This document shows, one piece after another, positions 20,377 to 29,270 of a DNA stretch of 29,270 nucleotides (its first letter is position 1; every line of letters starts with the position of its first letter). Under the pieces are notes generated by a model. It had not been told where the DNA came from. It made no database searches and saw only the letters and a program-made list of their open reading frames with translations. This stretch comes from Saksenaea vasiformis B4078 (Eukaryota; Mucoromycota; Mucoromycetes; Mucorales; Saksenaeaceae), in assembly GCA_000697055.1 (NCBI GenBank), contig JNDT01001883.1, positions 1-29,270 on the forward strand, written 5' to 3'. The translations under genes were made by a program, and so were the position numbers.

Positions 20377-23300
20377 ATGACCGGTACTACGAATCAACCG
20401 ACTCTACCGGCGGATAATACGATGACCAAGGAATCAGCTTGTTTACATGGACCTCAGGAACGCGCCGAAGAGGAAGAAAGAAAAACGGCATTGCATGATG
20501 CAGTTCCGATGGACAGATCCCCATCATTACCAACATTAGCTTCTGAAGAATGGATACCCTCATCGCATATGCAACGACCACGATTGTCTTATCTACGTTC
20601 CGTATGGGCTTCTCAAGATGTCAGAATAGAAAGAATCGAAGGCATGCCTTTCTCAATACGTCTTCCACCTATTCAACTGGACACCCACTGCACAGAAGAT
20701 GATGAAAATGAAGACGAAGAAGCCGTAGCGCGTGAAGTACATCATATTGTCACTGCTGTCGTATGGACCTGTCTTGCTTGTGCTACGGGCGGAACCGCGC
20801 TTGTCTTTCAGAGCCCAGTCATCGACGAGAAGGCGTGGATGCAACAATCGTTTCAACTTTTATTAATCGTATGGTGGTCCTTGATGACAGGTGTTTGGGC
20901 AAAACGACCTGAAAGTGTGCAACTCTATTTGACGTGGGCTCAGCACAGTGCTTTACTGATGGCTGCCGTTACGTTGATGATACCCTCTCTCTTTGATACA
21001 CAGCCCGTTTTTTACTGGCCTTTGATTTGCTTGGAATTATTCAGTGTTTGTTTATTTTACATGGCCCATCGTATCGATCGAGCCGACGGAAAACAAAAGC
21101 ACTATGTACAACAACGTGGTGTCCATGAACACAATCTTTTACAAAAACTGGTCGATAACGCAGTCGAAAACTATGCCGATCGACAAATCACGTTCTTATC
21201 TACCGTTTCACGCGAAGTGCAAGATGCAGCACTGATGGTCATCACCACCCTGGAACAATTCTCACCTGCTACTATTCTCGCAAATACCCATGAATTACTG
21301 AGTGCTTGTTCTATCGCCGTTCCGATTGCAAGCATCTCACCCATCCATACCACCATTAAACAAGTCTGTCATATCAGTTCAAAGCTTGCTCTCTTACAAA
21401 AATTAACCTATGATACCAATGGAAAAGCAGTAGAACAACGCAGCGACACACGCCAAGAATTTGATGTCGGTGACCTTGTACAAAATGTCGGCGATGCGCT
21501 TGCAGGCATGGCAGCCAAAGTCTCTGTTAATCTTGTTATTTACCATGTCGACAATGGTTTACACCATACCAATGTGATTGGCGACGAAGGAGCTATGCGC
21601 CACGCTCTACTTAACGTAATATATATATACATATATATATATTGATAGGAAAAGAAAAGCTCACGGTTGTTGTTCTTTTGTAGTTGCTCCGTAATATTTT
21701 GGAAGGATGCACACCTGGTGCTTCGATCGAGTTGGGTTTGCAGATGACACCTGTGACAGATCGAAAAGTGACGATTATCTTGGAAGTAATTCATACCACG
21801 TCACCTGCGATTCCTGACGGCCTGAGTCCTGCATTGCTGCCCAATGCCAACCTGACAGCCCAACTGCTGCAGTATGTAGGTGGTAGCCTTTCGGTGGATG
21901 ACCTGAGCAAGAACCGAACACGTTTCGAAGTGAAGATGGAGATGGAGACAGGACAAAATAATCATCAACGCTTGTTGGTGATTGAAGATCCTTCTTTGAT
22001 TCTGCATAAGCATTGTGCTGGCATCAAATTTTCCAACGAACCTACATTGAAAGACCTGCATCAGTTTATTGAATCACTCAAGGGGCTGAAAATGGTACTT
22101 CATGCGCCTGAACATAGCGTGTTTGCCAAACATTTGACAGGATGCTTGGCTAGTTGGAATACAGACATTAGTCATGTGCCTGTAGCCCGCTTAGCCGATG
22201 TACCCGAAGAAGGAGGGACTGAGGAAGAAGAAACCGAAGGAGAAAGCCAGTCTTCAGAAACACATCGTACAAACACGCCTACGGCGACCACAACAACAAT
22301 GGCGGCAACGGCAACTACAGCAACGACCACCACGACCACCACAACCACGACGACGACGACGACGACAACCCGTCCTGTAGGCACGCCACCCGTGCCATCC
22401 CCTGCTATTGAAGAAGAGCAACTGCATGCCATGCCACCTGCGTTTATTCTAATTGATGATGATATTGTTACATTGGAACGTAAACTGCGCGAATTTCGGT
22501 CTCAGCCACCCGCTTCTGTCAACGTACTTCAAAACCATCAGCATCTTCGGCGCCATAAACATAACAAGTCAGGGGTCCCCCATCAGAATTTCTTTCATCA
22601 AGGCACGACGGCTATTATTCATTTTACATCGTTGACCAATTACAAACGTGTACGTGACTCTGTTCAGTGGTTTGCGGCGTCGTGTATGCAACCTTTTTCC
22701 ATGCCACGTGTGGTGGTTGTGCCGAAGCCGGCTGGACCGCGCCGTTTTTTGACAGCATTACACACCGCTTATCATCATGCGGTGGTTGAACCTCATTTTC
22801 TGCCGATCGCCACATCACCTACGAGTCCGCTTCCTCCGACACCGACGATGGTTTTCCAACGCGAGACACCTGTGACACCTGGCGGAACACCCGAAGGTCA
22901 TAGAGGCTCACCTGGGGATGGAGGCCATAGCCGATGGAATACTGCTACTACTACTGCTGCTGCTGCTACTGCTACTACTAATCAACATCATCATCATTAT
23001 CATCATCACCATAATGGCGCTGTGCATAGTCAGCCTGTGAGTCATGCAGAGGGGATGCTCGAGAGCAATCCGTATTTTTCGGACCATTTGCGTACAAACA
23101 GTTCTGCGCCGGCGACATTGCCTTCCGGTGCGGAGCGAGAAAACAGTGGCGTTCGTCTACCGGCAACCTGGCTTGGTCCCAATCGACGTCGGTCGCATAC
23201 CGAGTTGGGCACGCCTTCGCAGAAGCCTCTTGTGAATGACTATTTAACGAATGGTTCGGGTATACCTGGTTATGGTCAAATTTCGCCGGGCTGTTCGCAG

Positions 23301-24521
23301 TTCAAACTGACTCATGGCGGCGGACTTGCTTCCTCCCCAAAACATCAAGAGAAGGCGGTGCATACCCCTGGTAGTACGACAGCAAAGGAGCATCCAGGCA
23401 CAGCATCATCTCTAGCGGAGGCTGGGCCAGACCAAGAAGAGGCGCCCTCAACTGCAGGACGTGCTGAAACGGAGACGGCGACAGAAAGCAAGAAGCCCTT
23501 GGCCAAGACAATGTCTACATTAAAATGGAATAAGAAGAAGAAGAAGGGAAAGACCCCATTTGCGGGAGTTGTCAATCCTCCGATCAACGTCTTGATTGTG
23601 GAAGGTAAAAAAGAAAAAGGAAAAGGGAAAAAAAACATGGGTTTTCTTAACGAAAACTTGTTCTAGATAATGTGATCAATCAAACGATTTTATCGGCTTG
23701 GATGAAGAAACACAAGATCAAATATTCAGTAGCAAGTAATGGCCAAGAAGCTGTGGAGAAATGGAAAGGAGGTCATTTCCACTTGGTACTGGTAGGTTAG
23801 AGGCCAATGAAGAAGGGAGGAAGCGGTGGGGCTGACCCAGGGAGAAATCCTCCCAATTCTATTCTAGATGGATATTCAGTTGCCCAAGATGGATGGTATT
23901 GAAGCTACCAAGATGATCCGCGCCATTGAAAAGGAGCAAAAGATTGGGGTTCTTCCCATGTCTTCTTCGTTTTTGCGACAACAGGCGGCGGCCGCGGCAG
24001 ATCCTCAATTTATGGAGGATGCAGATGTCCTTGCTAGTACTACTTCTGGTTTGGAGCTTCCTCCTTCGACGTTCCGATCACCAGTGATTATAGTAGCTCT
24101 GACAGCCTCTTCATTGGAATCAGACCGTCATGCAGCCTTAGCTGCAGGATGTAATGATTTCCTCACGAAGCCAGTGAGCTTAGAGTGGCTAGAGAAAAAG
24201 ATCATTGAATGGGGTTGTATGCAAGCATTGATTGATTTTGAGGGATGGCGACAGTGGAAACAGTCTTCTTCAGCAGAATCGACGACATTGTTACGAAAGA
24301 AAGAAAATGATCTACAAGCAGAAGAACAACGACGACGTATTGCGGAATTAAGTCAAGCAGCTCGTAAATCACCCAATGGCGTGATGTTGCCAGGTGCTGC
24401 AGGTGCTGCGGGGATGAATAAACCACGAAGGTTGTCGACCTATGATGCCATAGCCAATGGACCCATTTTAAGACGAGCCTTACTTACGCGAAGTGGTTCT
24501 GATCCAAGTTTACCAACGTAA
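20377..24521 (+). CDS. SSK1: Ssk1-type response regulator with N-terminal membrane segment and degenerate histidine-kinase module
   Basis: Exons 20377-21615, 21684-23604, 23667-23791 and 23868-24521 give about 1312 residues. Ssk1 relays phosphorelay signals to the Ssk2-type MAPKKK of the Hog1/Sty1 stress pathway. Residues about 122-232 hold four hydrophobic segments. Residues 265-470 resemble a HisKA plus ATPase module, but the H-box reads STVSREVQD, with Arg279 where the phospho-His should be; an N-box-like MRHALLNLLRN remains. Thr-rich, His-rich and Pro-rich linkers follow. The receiver domain starts at INVLIVEDNVINQTILS; acidic residues Glu1053 and Asp1054, phospho-acceptor Asp1097 in LVLMDIQLPKMDG, Thr1174 and Lys1196 are present. 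KPVSLEWLEKKIIEWGCMQA is diagnostic of Ssk1. About 45 residues are inserted in the receiver before VIIVALTAS. Intron 1 carries an AT-rich microsatellite. Confidence 0.93.
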
Positions 24522-24645
24522 AAAAAAAAAAAAAAAAAGAAAAACATAAAATAATAATAATAAAACAACAACCCCCCCAAAAAAAAGAACATGTTAATGA
24601 TTTTTTGTATGAAAAAAGGGGGTTCAACTGTGCAGGTTGTGTGTA

Positions 24646-24712
24646 TGTGTATGTGTATGTATGTGTGTGTGCGTGCGTGTGTGTGTGTGCGTGTGTGTGT
24701 GTGTGTGTCCGT
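24646..24712. repeat. (GT)n microsatellite
   Basis: A GT-rich tract with interspersed GTAT and GTGC units lies about 130 bases after the Ssk1-like stop codon, in the 3' region. It is flanked by poly-A and AAT/AAC simple repeats. Confidence 0.92.
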
Positions 24713-24919
24713 GACACATAATAATAAGAATAAGAAGAATAACAACAACAACACCTTGTCGTTCATTGTACTTTTTTACTCCCCTTTCTGCCAATTTTTT
24801 TTTTTTTTTTCATTTAGGAGAATGGCGTTTGTGGAGAATACAAAAAGGAGAGACAAGATAACACTTCTTCTTTTTTTTTTTTCTTTTCATCTTTTTATTA
24901 TTATTATTATCTCTTTTTA

Positions 24920-25564
24920 ATGATTGAACAGCAAGATAAACGTATGGTGTTTGACGAGGAAACATTGGCATTGGCGCAGTTTTTATCTACCACGGGACCT
25001 CCTCGTAAAGGACAAAGTTCGGACGATCTTTTGGCTCGTGTAAGTCGTCTTTTACGCCGACGTAGACAACAGCAATCACCATCACAACAACAACAGCCAC
25101 ATAAAAAATATATCATGTTACCTGCTTATCATCCACCTGAACAACAACATCCTTGTTCATTGATGCATTCGATGCAATTTCCTGCTCCGCCGCCATCTCC
25201 TTTGTCTGTGCATCAAAAGAAGGATAGCGACACTAGTAGTAGTCCATCGAGTAGCGCCACACAAAGTGCCCAGCCCAGTCCTAGTGCCAGCAGTTGTACA
25301 AGTACGAGCTCTCATGGTGTTGATGTGGCTGTGCAGACCATGAATAAGGAAGAAGAACAAGAAGAAGCAGCAGAGAAGAGACGACGTCGTCTCTCCAGTC
25401 CACCCTCTTTACCTAGTGGTATTATTGTACAAAAACAATTTGTACCTAGTACAGAAGAAGCCAAGGTTTTATTGAGTATGATTGAACAATTACGACTACA
25501 ATTACTTGAAGAACAACGCTCAAGAAAAACATTGGAACAAGTTATTTCAAATAATAAAAAGTAG
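24920..25564 (+). CDS. Low-complexity protein of unknown function with C-terminal coiled coil (214 aa)
   Basis: A single open frame from an ATG at 24920. Residues 10-30 (VFDEETLALAQFLSTTGPP) form a short motif of a type seen in several fungal regulatory proteins, where a helix is followed by TGPP; this is then SSDDLLARVSRLLRRRRQQQ, a basic helix. The centre is Gln-, Ser- and Pro-rich and probably disordered. The C-terminal 45 residues (EEAKVLLSMIEQLRLQLLEE and on) predict a coiled coil. The sequence before the ATG ends in TTGAACAG a few codons later, so an alternative is that this is a 3' exon joined to a missing upstream exon; no partner exon was found. It lies 398 bases after the Ssk1-like gene in the same direction. 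Function unknown. Confidence 0.65.
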   Translation: MIEQQDKRMVFDEETLALAQFLSTTGPPRKGQSSDDLLARVSRLLRRRRQQQSPSQQQQPHKKYIMLPAYHPPEQQHPCSLMHSMQFPAPPPSPLSVHQKKDSDTSSSPSSSATQSAQPSPSASSCTSTSSHGVDVAVQTMNKEEEQEEAAEKRRRRLSSPPSLPSGIIVQKQFVPSTEEAKVLLSMIEQLRLQLLEEQRSRKTLEQVISNNKK

Positions 25565-26104
25565 AAGAACGAAACCAACCCCCCTTTTTTCTTTCTTTGT
25601 CTTTGTCTCGGAAACTTAAGCCGACACAAGCAAACTCCGCCTTAGGGCGGAGGAGAAGAGGAAAAAGAGGTGAAATTTTTTTTTTTTAGTGCGTACTGTA
25701 GAGAGAGGAAATTCCATTATCCCTGATGAAACATTCCAAATGAAAGAAAGTTCTGCATTTGACATTACGTGGCGATAGATGATTCGTTGAATAGATGTTG
25801 TACCATCCGTCATTTTTCTGTCATCTGTCATGCTTTTTTCTTTATTGTTTCCGCCTTCGGACTGGGCCACAGAAAAAAATTTTTTTTTTTTTTGCGTTTA
25901 TCAGCTGGTTTTTCGGAGAATGAAAAGTTAGAAAAGGGATCGTCCTGGTTTCGTTTTCATGGGAAGGTTGCACTGCATGATTATTGGTTCAATTAAATGT
26001 CCGACTCCGGAGCCCAGATGTTTAGTCCCAAAATGAGAAAAACTGTATAAATACCGCTGACTGGAAACAAAAAAAATTTTTTTATTATCATCGAAAAAGT
26101 TGTT
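25565..26104. other. Intergenic region with the promoter of the next gene
   Basis: No gene is supported in these 540 bases. They contain poly-T runs near 25677-25689 and 25879-25892 and, towards the end, a TATA-like box before the next start codon. A 75-codon frame at 25769-25996 is mainly a translation of poly-T and was not called. Confidence 0.55.
26046..26053 (+). promoter_or_regulatory. TATA-like box of the acidic protein gene
   Basis: TATAAATA lies 59 bases upstream of the ATG at 26105, a plausible core-promoter spacing for a short leader. Confidence 0.45.
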
Positions 26105-26461
26105 ATGACGACAAACACTTCTCTTACAACTCCTACCAAGGATAAAAATAATACCGAAACTGTGACATCACCACCACAACAAGAACAACAACAAATCGCA
26201 GAACAAGACACTTCGGAGTTTGTGTTGAATTATGCCTTTGATGACTGGGATGACAGTGTGCCCGAATTATCTGAAGAAGAAGATAATACAGAAACAACGC
26301 GTAAACGAAAACGAAACGATGATGACGATGATCTCTTGGCCCAACTAGACTTTGTTGAAGTTCCACTTGTCAAGAAACAAATGGTAGAAGAAACAGACAT
26401 TTTCTCTCACTGGATGGATGATGAAGTGATTCGACTGGCATTGGACCTGATTACATCTTAA
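26105..26461 (+). CDS. Small acidic protein of unknown function (118 aa)
   Basis: A single-exon frame with ATG at 26105 and stop TAA at 26459-26461. The N-terminal 38 residues are Thr/Gln-rich. The middle is strongly acidic (FDDWDDSVPELSEEEDN), followed by a basic nuclear-localisation-like KRKRN and a second acidic run DDDDD. The C-terminus has an amphipathic helix and aromatic residues (FSHWMDDEVIRLALDLITS). Alternating acidic segments with a nuclear signal suggest a nuclear protein, possibly a chromatin or transcription cofactor. No family recognised. The TATA-like box upstream supports it being a real gene. Confidence 0.65.
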   Translation: MTTNTSLTTPTKDKNNTETVTSPPQQEQQQIAEQDTSEFVLNYAFDDWDDSVPELSEEEDNTETTRKRKRNDDDDDLLAQLDFVEVPLVKKQMVEETDIFSHWMDDEVIRLALDLITS

Positions 26462-27075
26462 ATCCTCGTTCTCTTCCTTTTTTTTTTTTTTTTGCACATA
26501 GCGTTTTTTCTTTTTTTTTCTTACATAGTTTCTTTCTCTCGCACACATTCACACACGCACAAAAAAATTACCCTTTATAGTTTTCGCCATGTACAAAGAA
26601 ATCTTTCTACTTCCCTTTCTATTCGTTATTGTACAAAAAAAAAGGACATTTTTACATAAAACAAAAATGCGTTTAGCACGTGATGTTTCTCAGCTTGAAT
26701 GACTGCTTTATGCGAAAGGGTTGTTATCATTTTTGCATGCAACAGAATGCATAACGGGACTTCTTGTTTCAAACAAGCTTCATAAGAAAGAAAGAAAAAA
26801 AAAGGAATGCAGGTGATCTGATGACATGATGTTCTCTCCCCTCTCTCTATCTATCTCTCTACCTCTTTCTATGCATGACACGTTTTTGATTGTTTATTGC
26901 CGATCTCTTTTTCTCTCTCTCTCTTGACCACCGTTGTCAAAGAAACCATTGCAAATCCCCTTCCAATAAAATTAAAAAAAAAGGTTTTTTTTTCTTTTTA
27001 TTTACATCGTTTGTACAATAAGTTCATTGTGTTGTTTATGGTACATCATCAATTTCTTGTGATGATTTTTTTTTT
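26462..27075. other. Convergent 3' region with no gene
   Basis: Between the acidic protein gene (+) and the RBR ligase gene (-). It is rich in poly-T and CT runs and contains short CT/CTAT simple repeats near 26835-26870. No frame with coding character was found. Confidence 0.6.
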
Positions 27076-28633
27076 CTACTGAGCATCACGTCGAGCTTCG
27101 ACCCTGTTCATATCCGGAACGCCAAGTTCAGTCTAAAAAGCATATGGTATAAATAAACAAACAAATCATCATCACATGTTCTGGTTACAGACCTTTCCGT
27201 TCGTGATACCCGCTTCATACTTTGTTTGGCCACATCGATAAAACCCACAGTTTTGCTATTTTTTTTTTGTTTATATCGTTAAGCAGAGCAAATTTTTTTT
27301 TTTTTTTTTTTTTTTTTACCTGGGACCATGCTGCACGACACGACCAACAAAACCGATAACCGCATAACAAGCAATCTACTTTGTTACATCCTTCATCCCG
27401 ATTGATCATGACAGAACAGTTAGGACAAGGTTGACTTTATATACAAGAACCAAATCGGTTAGCATGAAAAAAGAGAGACAGAGAGACTTAGACACTTACG
27501 TGTGTTTTAATTTCCATGCCAAGGTTGCTTGTTTGTCGGTTGGTTCCGACCCACTTTCTAGTTTTGATCTCATATGATCTAAACAGGTCTGATCAGGATG
27601 GTTCACCTCTCCACATTGAAGGCAGATATGGCAACCACATGTTGTACTAAAGAAAAAAATTCAATCAATGAATAGGTTCAGCAATGTGTCATCATTAAAA
27701 AATGGGTTTTACCAAGTCTCTCTGGGAAAATTGGCCACATGCCAAAACTGTGTTTGTTTCCAAGCTTCTGGTATGATTTCAAGTGCTACTAATTGCTTGG
27801 AAATACTGGCGGCCCTTGCATAAACTGACGGATACTTTAGAGCAATATGTCGTAGTGTTGGCATCATTTGGTTGTACAAATCCTGGATTCGACCAACACG
27901 AAACGTTGACCCTTTTTGACACGTTTGTTGAAATGCAAATTTCACTTCCAACAGTCGTTTCTTATCCTCTCCCTCCTCCAAAAATTGCTCCAACCGCTCC
28001 AAATCGTATGTCATCTGCTTAAGCCGCCTACCGGGAGATTTTTTTTTTAGCTCCTCTCTCTCTCTCTTACCATCCCGTTTTCTTTGGAACTTACATTTCC
28101 CTCGAGAGACCTTGTGACCGAGGGGATTGACAAGGAGCAATGGCCGTGTCACAGGAAGGACAGTAACGAGAAAAAGGGCGATAAGGTTGATTGTAACGAT
28201 TATATTTTTCAACAATATCTGAAGAAACATATCGGCTCCATTCCGACTGTGTAATAGGCTCTTGACACACTAAAAAAAATTGAATACACACGGGCCCCTT
28301 CCCTTTGTCCATCCTTCTTCTTCTTCCCCTTTTCTTTTTTACCTGGACACTTTATCCGTGTTACACCTAATCCCCAAGATGCATGAACGGTTTCTTCTAC
28401 GTAACTAAAAAAAAAACAAAATTGATAAACTGAGTTGAGTTTTTAAAAAAGGTAATGAAGATTTGTCATGCAGTTTTTTTCTTTTACCGAGCAAAACAAT
28501 CTTTGCAAAATTGGTCTCGACAAGCTTCCAAGCAAAGAGCATAGGTTTGGTCTAAACAGATAGAACAACGTTGTAACCAAAAGTACATGTTGTTCATTTC
28601 ATTATCGTCTAATTCGGGTGTGGTTGGTCTTGA

Positions 28634-28664
<31 letters not shown>

Positions 28665-28987
28665 CTGGTTGTTGTTGTTGTACGTCGAATGGCTTTTCGG
28701 GAATGGGTACTTGCTAATGTATGATGGTGTGCTACTAAACGATATAGCCAACCAATAACAAAGGATAAGGAGCGTAAAAAGATGGCAGGCATTAACAGTG
28801 TAGGATAAAAGACATAAAAGAATGGAATGCAATAACAAAAGAGTAAATTGGGAATGTTGAACTTTTGAAAAAGTTCACTGATTTGGTCTGTTGTAAGGTC
28901 AGGAAATAACCATAAAAAAGGAGCACTGAACCAACGAAGAAACCATGACCTATGCTGTTGTTGTTGTTGTTGTTGTTGTACTTCCAT
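27076..28987 (-). CDS. RING-IBR-RING (RBR) E3 ubiquitin ligase with N-terminal hydrophobic segment
   Basis: Exons 28987-28488, 28404-28343, 28269-28095, 28027-27713, 27646-27500, 27434-27320, 27255-27193 and 27132-27076 join in frame to about 477 residues. RBR ligases take ubiquitin from an E2 onto a RING2 cysteine. RING1 starts at Cys141 (CSICLDQTY...CRDQFCKDCF) and ends with IKCPVCQEPI. The IBR opens with RYCPSCDTAIAPC and closes with CTTCGCHICLQCGEVNHPDQ; between them is an insertion of about 110 residues, largely helical. RING2 is TQPCPNCSVMINRDEGCNKV then DCLLCGYRFCWSC; the catalytic Cys should be Cys416 in GCNKVDC. Residues about 45-95 contain one or two candidate membrane helices (LLFCYCIPFFYVFYPTLLM; AIFLRSLSFVIGWLYRLV), so it may be membrane-bound. 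The N-terminus has a Gln run and a Thr run. The ATG at 28987 is used because the earlier frame has no ATG. Confidence 0.93.
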
Positions 28988-29270
28988 ACTTGCTGAGTGT
29001 ATTGTGTGAGAAAAGGAAAATGAAAAAATGATAGCTTTCTCTCTTTCTTTCTCACTCACTCAACTCACTCAATCACCTTTTTCCCGCATCCAATTCATTC
29101 TCCGCCTCATTTTTCACATGATCGCATGACATCATTCAAAAGAAAAAACGCTCTTTTTGTTATGCAAGTATCCAAATTTCTTTAAAAGAAATGCACAGTA
29201 AATCAACAACGACACACACACACACACACAAAAAAAAAAAAAAGAGGAAAAAAAAAAAAAGGGGGTTTTG
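28988..29270. other. Upstream region of the RBR gene, right edge of window
   Basis: This holds the presumed promoter of the RBR gene. GAGT/CTCACT repeats lie at 29050-29070, a (CA)n run at 29213-29229 and poly-A tracts follow to the edge. No gene is supported. Confidence 0.55.

Noticed and set aside
22198..22432. Arg-rich and Val-rich frames over the Ssk1-like gene
   Set aside because: They are other-frame readings of the ACC/ACG repeat that codes for poly-Thr in the true frame.
24440..24766. Minus-strand frames rich in Thr-His and poly-Phe
   Set aside because: They translate the (GT)n and poly-A simple repeats downstream of the Ssk1-like gene.

Overview
The window looks like nuclear DNA of an early-diverging fungus, most likely Mucoromycota (Mucorales-like). 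The grounds are the gene set (an Spg1/Tem1 septation GTPase, an Ssk1-type response regulator, SUMO, a PAQR receptor, an RBR ubiquitin ligase), compact genes with short GT-AG introns, pyrimidine-rich leaders, long poly-A/poly-T runs and many microsatellites. All gene models were spliced by hand from the sequence; no database was searched and no RNA evidence was available.

Layout. 1-517 (-): N-terminus of a PAQR/haemolysin-III receptor, cut by the window edge. 977-1957 (+): Spg1/Tem1 GTPase in six exons, one intron starting with GC. 2089-2448 (-): small secreted RlpA/expansin-like protein. 3767-4801 (+): multi-pass membrane protein. 5096-5479 (-) and 5587-7060 (-): a small unknown protein and a coiled-coil protein with a Ser-Lys-Glu-Ala-Asp repeat. 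7.1-9.5 kb: no supported gene. 9544-10044 (+): soluble Rieske-type [2Fe-2S] protein. 11.2-16.3 kb (-): a mobile-element region. 16740-17198 (+): SUMO. 17.2-20.4 kb: no resolved gene. 20377-24521 (+): Ssk1-like protein with a membrane-anchored, degenerate histidine-kinase module. 24920-25564 (+) and 26105-26461 (+): two unknown proteins. 27076-28987 (-): RING-IBR-RING E3 ligase in eight exons.

The most interesting item is a Fanzor gene, a eukaryotic TnpB-like RNA-guided endonuclease, at 11207-14520 (-). It is hidden among many short frames. Removing 17 short introns (two apparently GC-AG) joins 18 exons into one uninterrupted frame of about 767 codons. It carries all three RuvC catalytic motifs (GIDPG, VDEYNTS, WNRDVNA) and a split CxxC...CxxC zinc finger. 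Just after its stop codon lie several compact hairpins (11006-11190), the place where a Fanzor guide RNA would be expected. Upstream in the same orientation is a frameshifted relic (15184-16330) resembling a fungal transposon protein of the DUF6729 type. The nuclease frame is therefore intact beside a decayed partner. This block also lacks the long homopolymer runs found in the surrounding host genes.

The remaining genes are ordinary housekeeping or signalling genes with no operon logic; neighbours are divergent or convergent and probably regulated separately.
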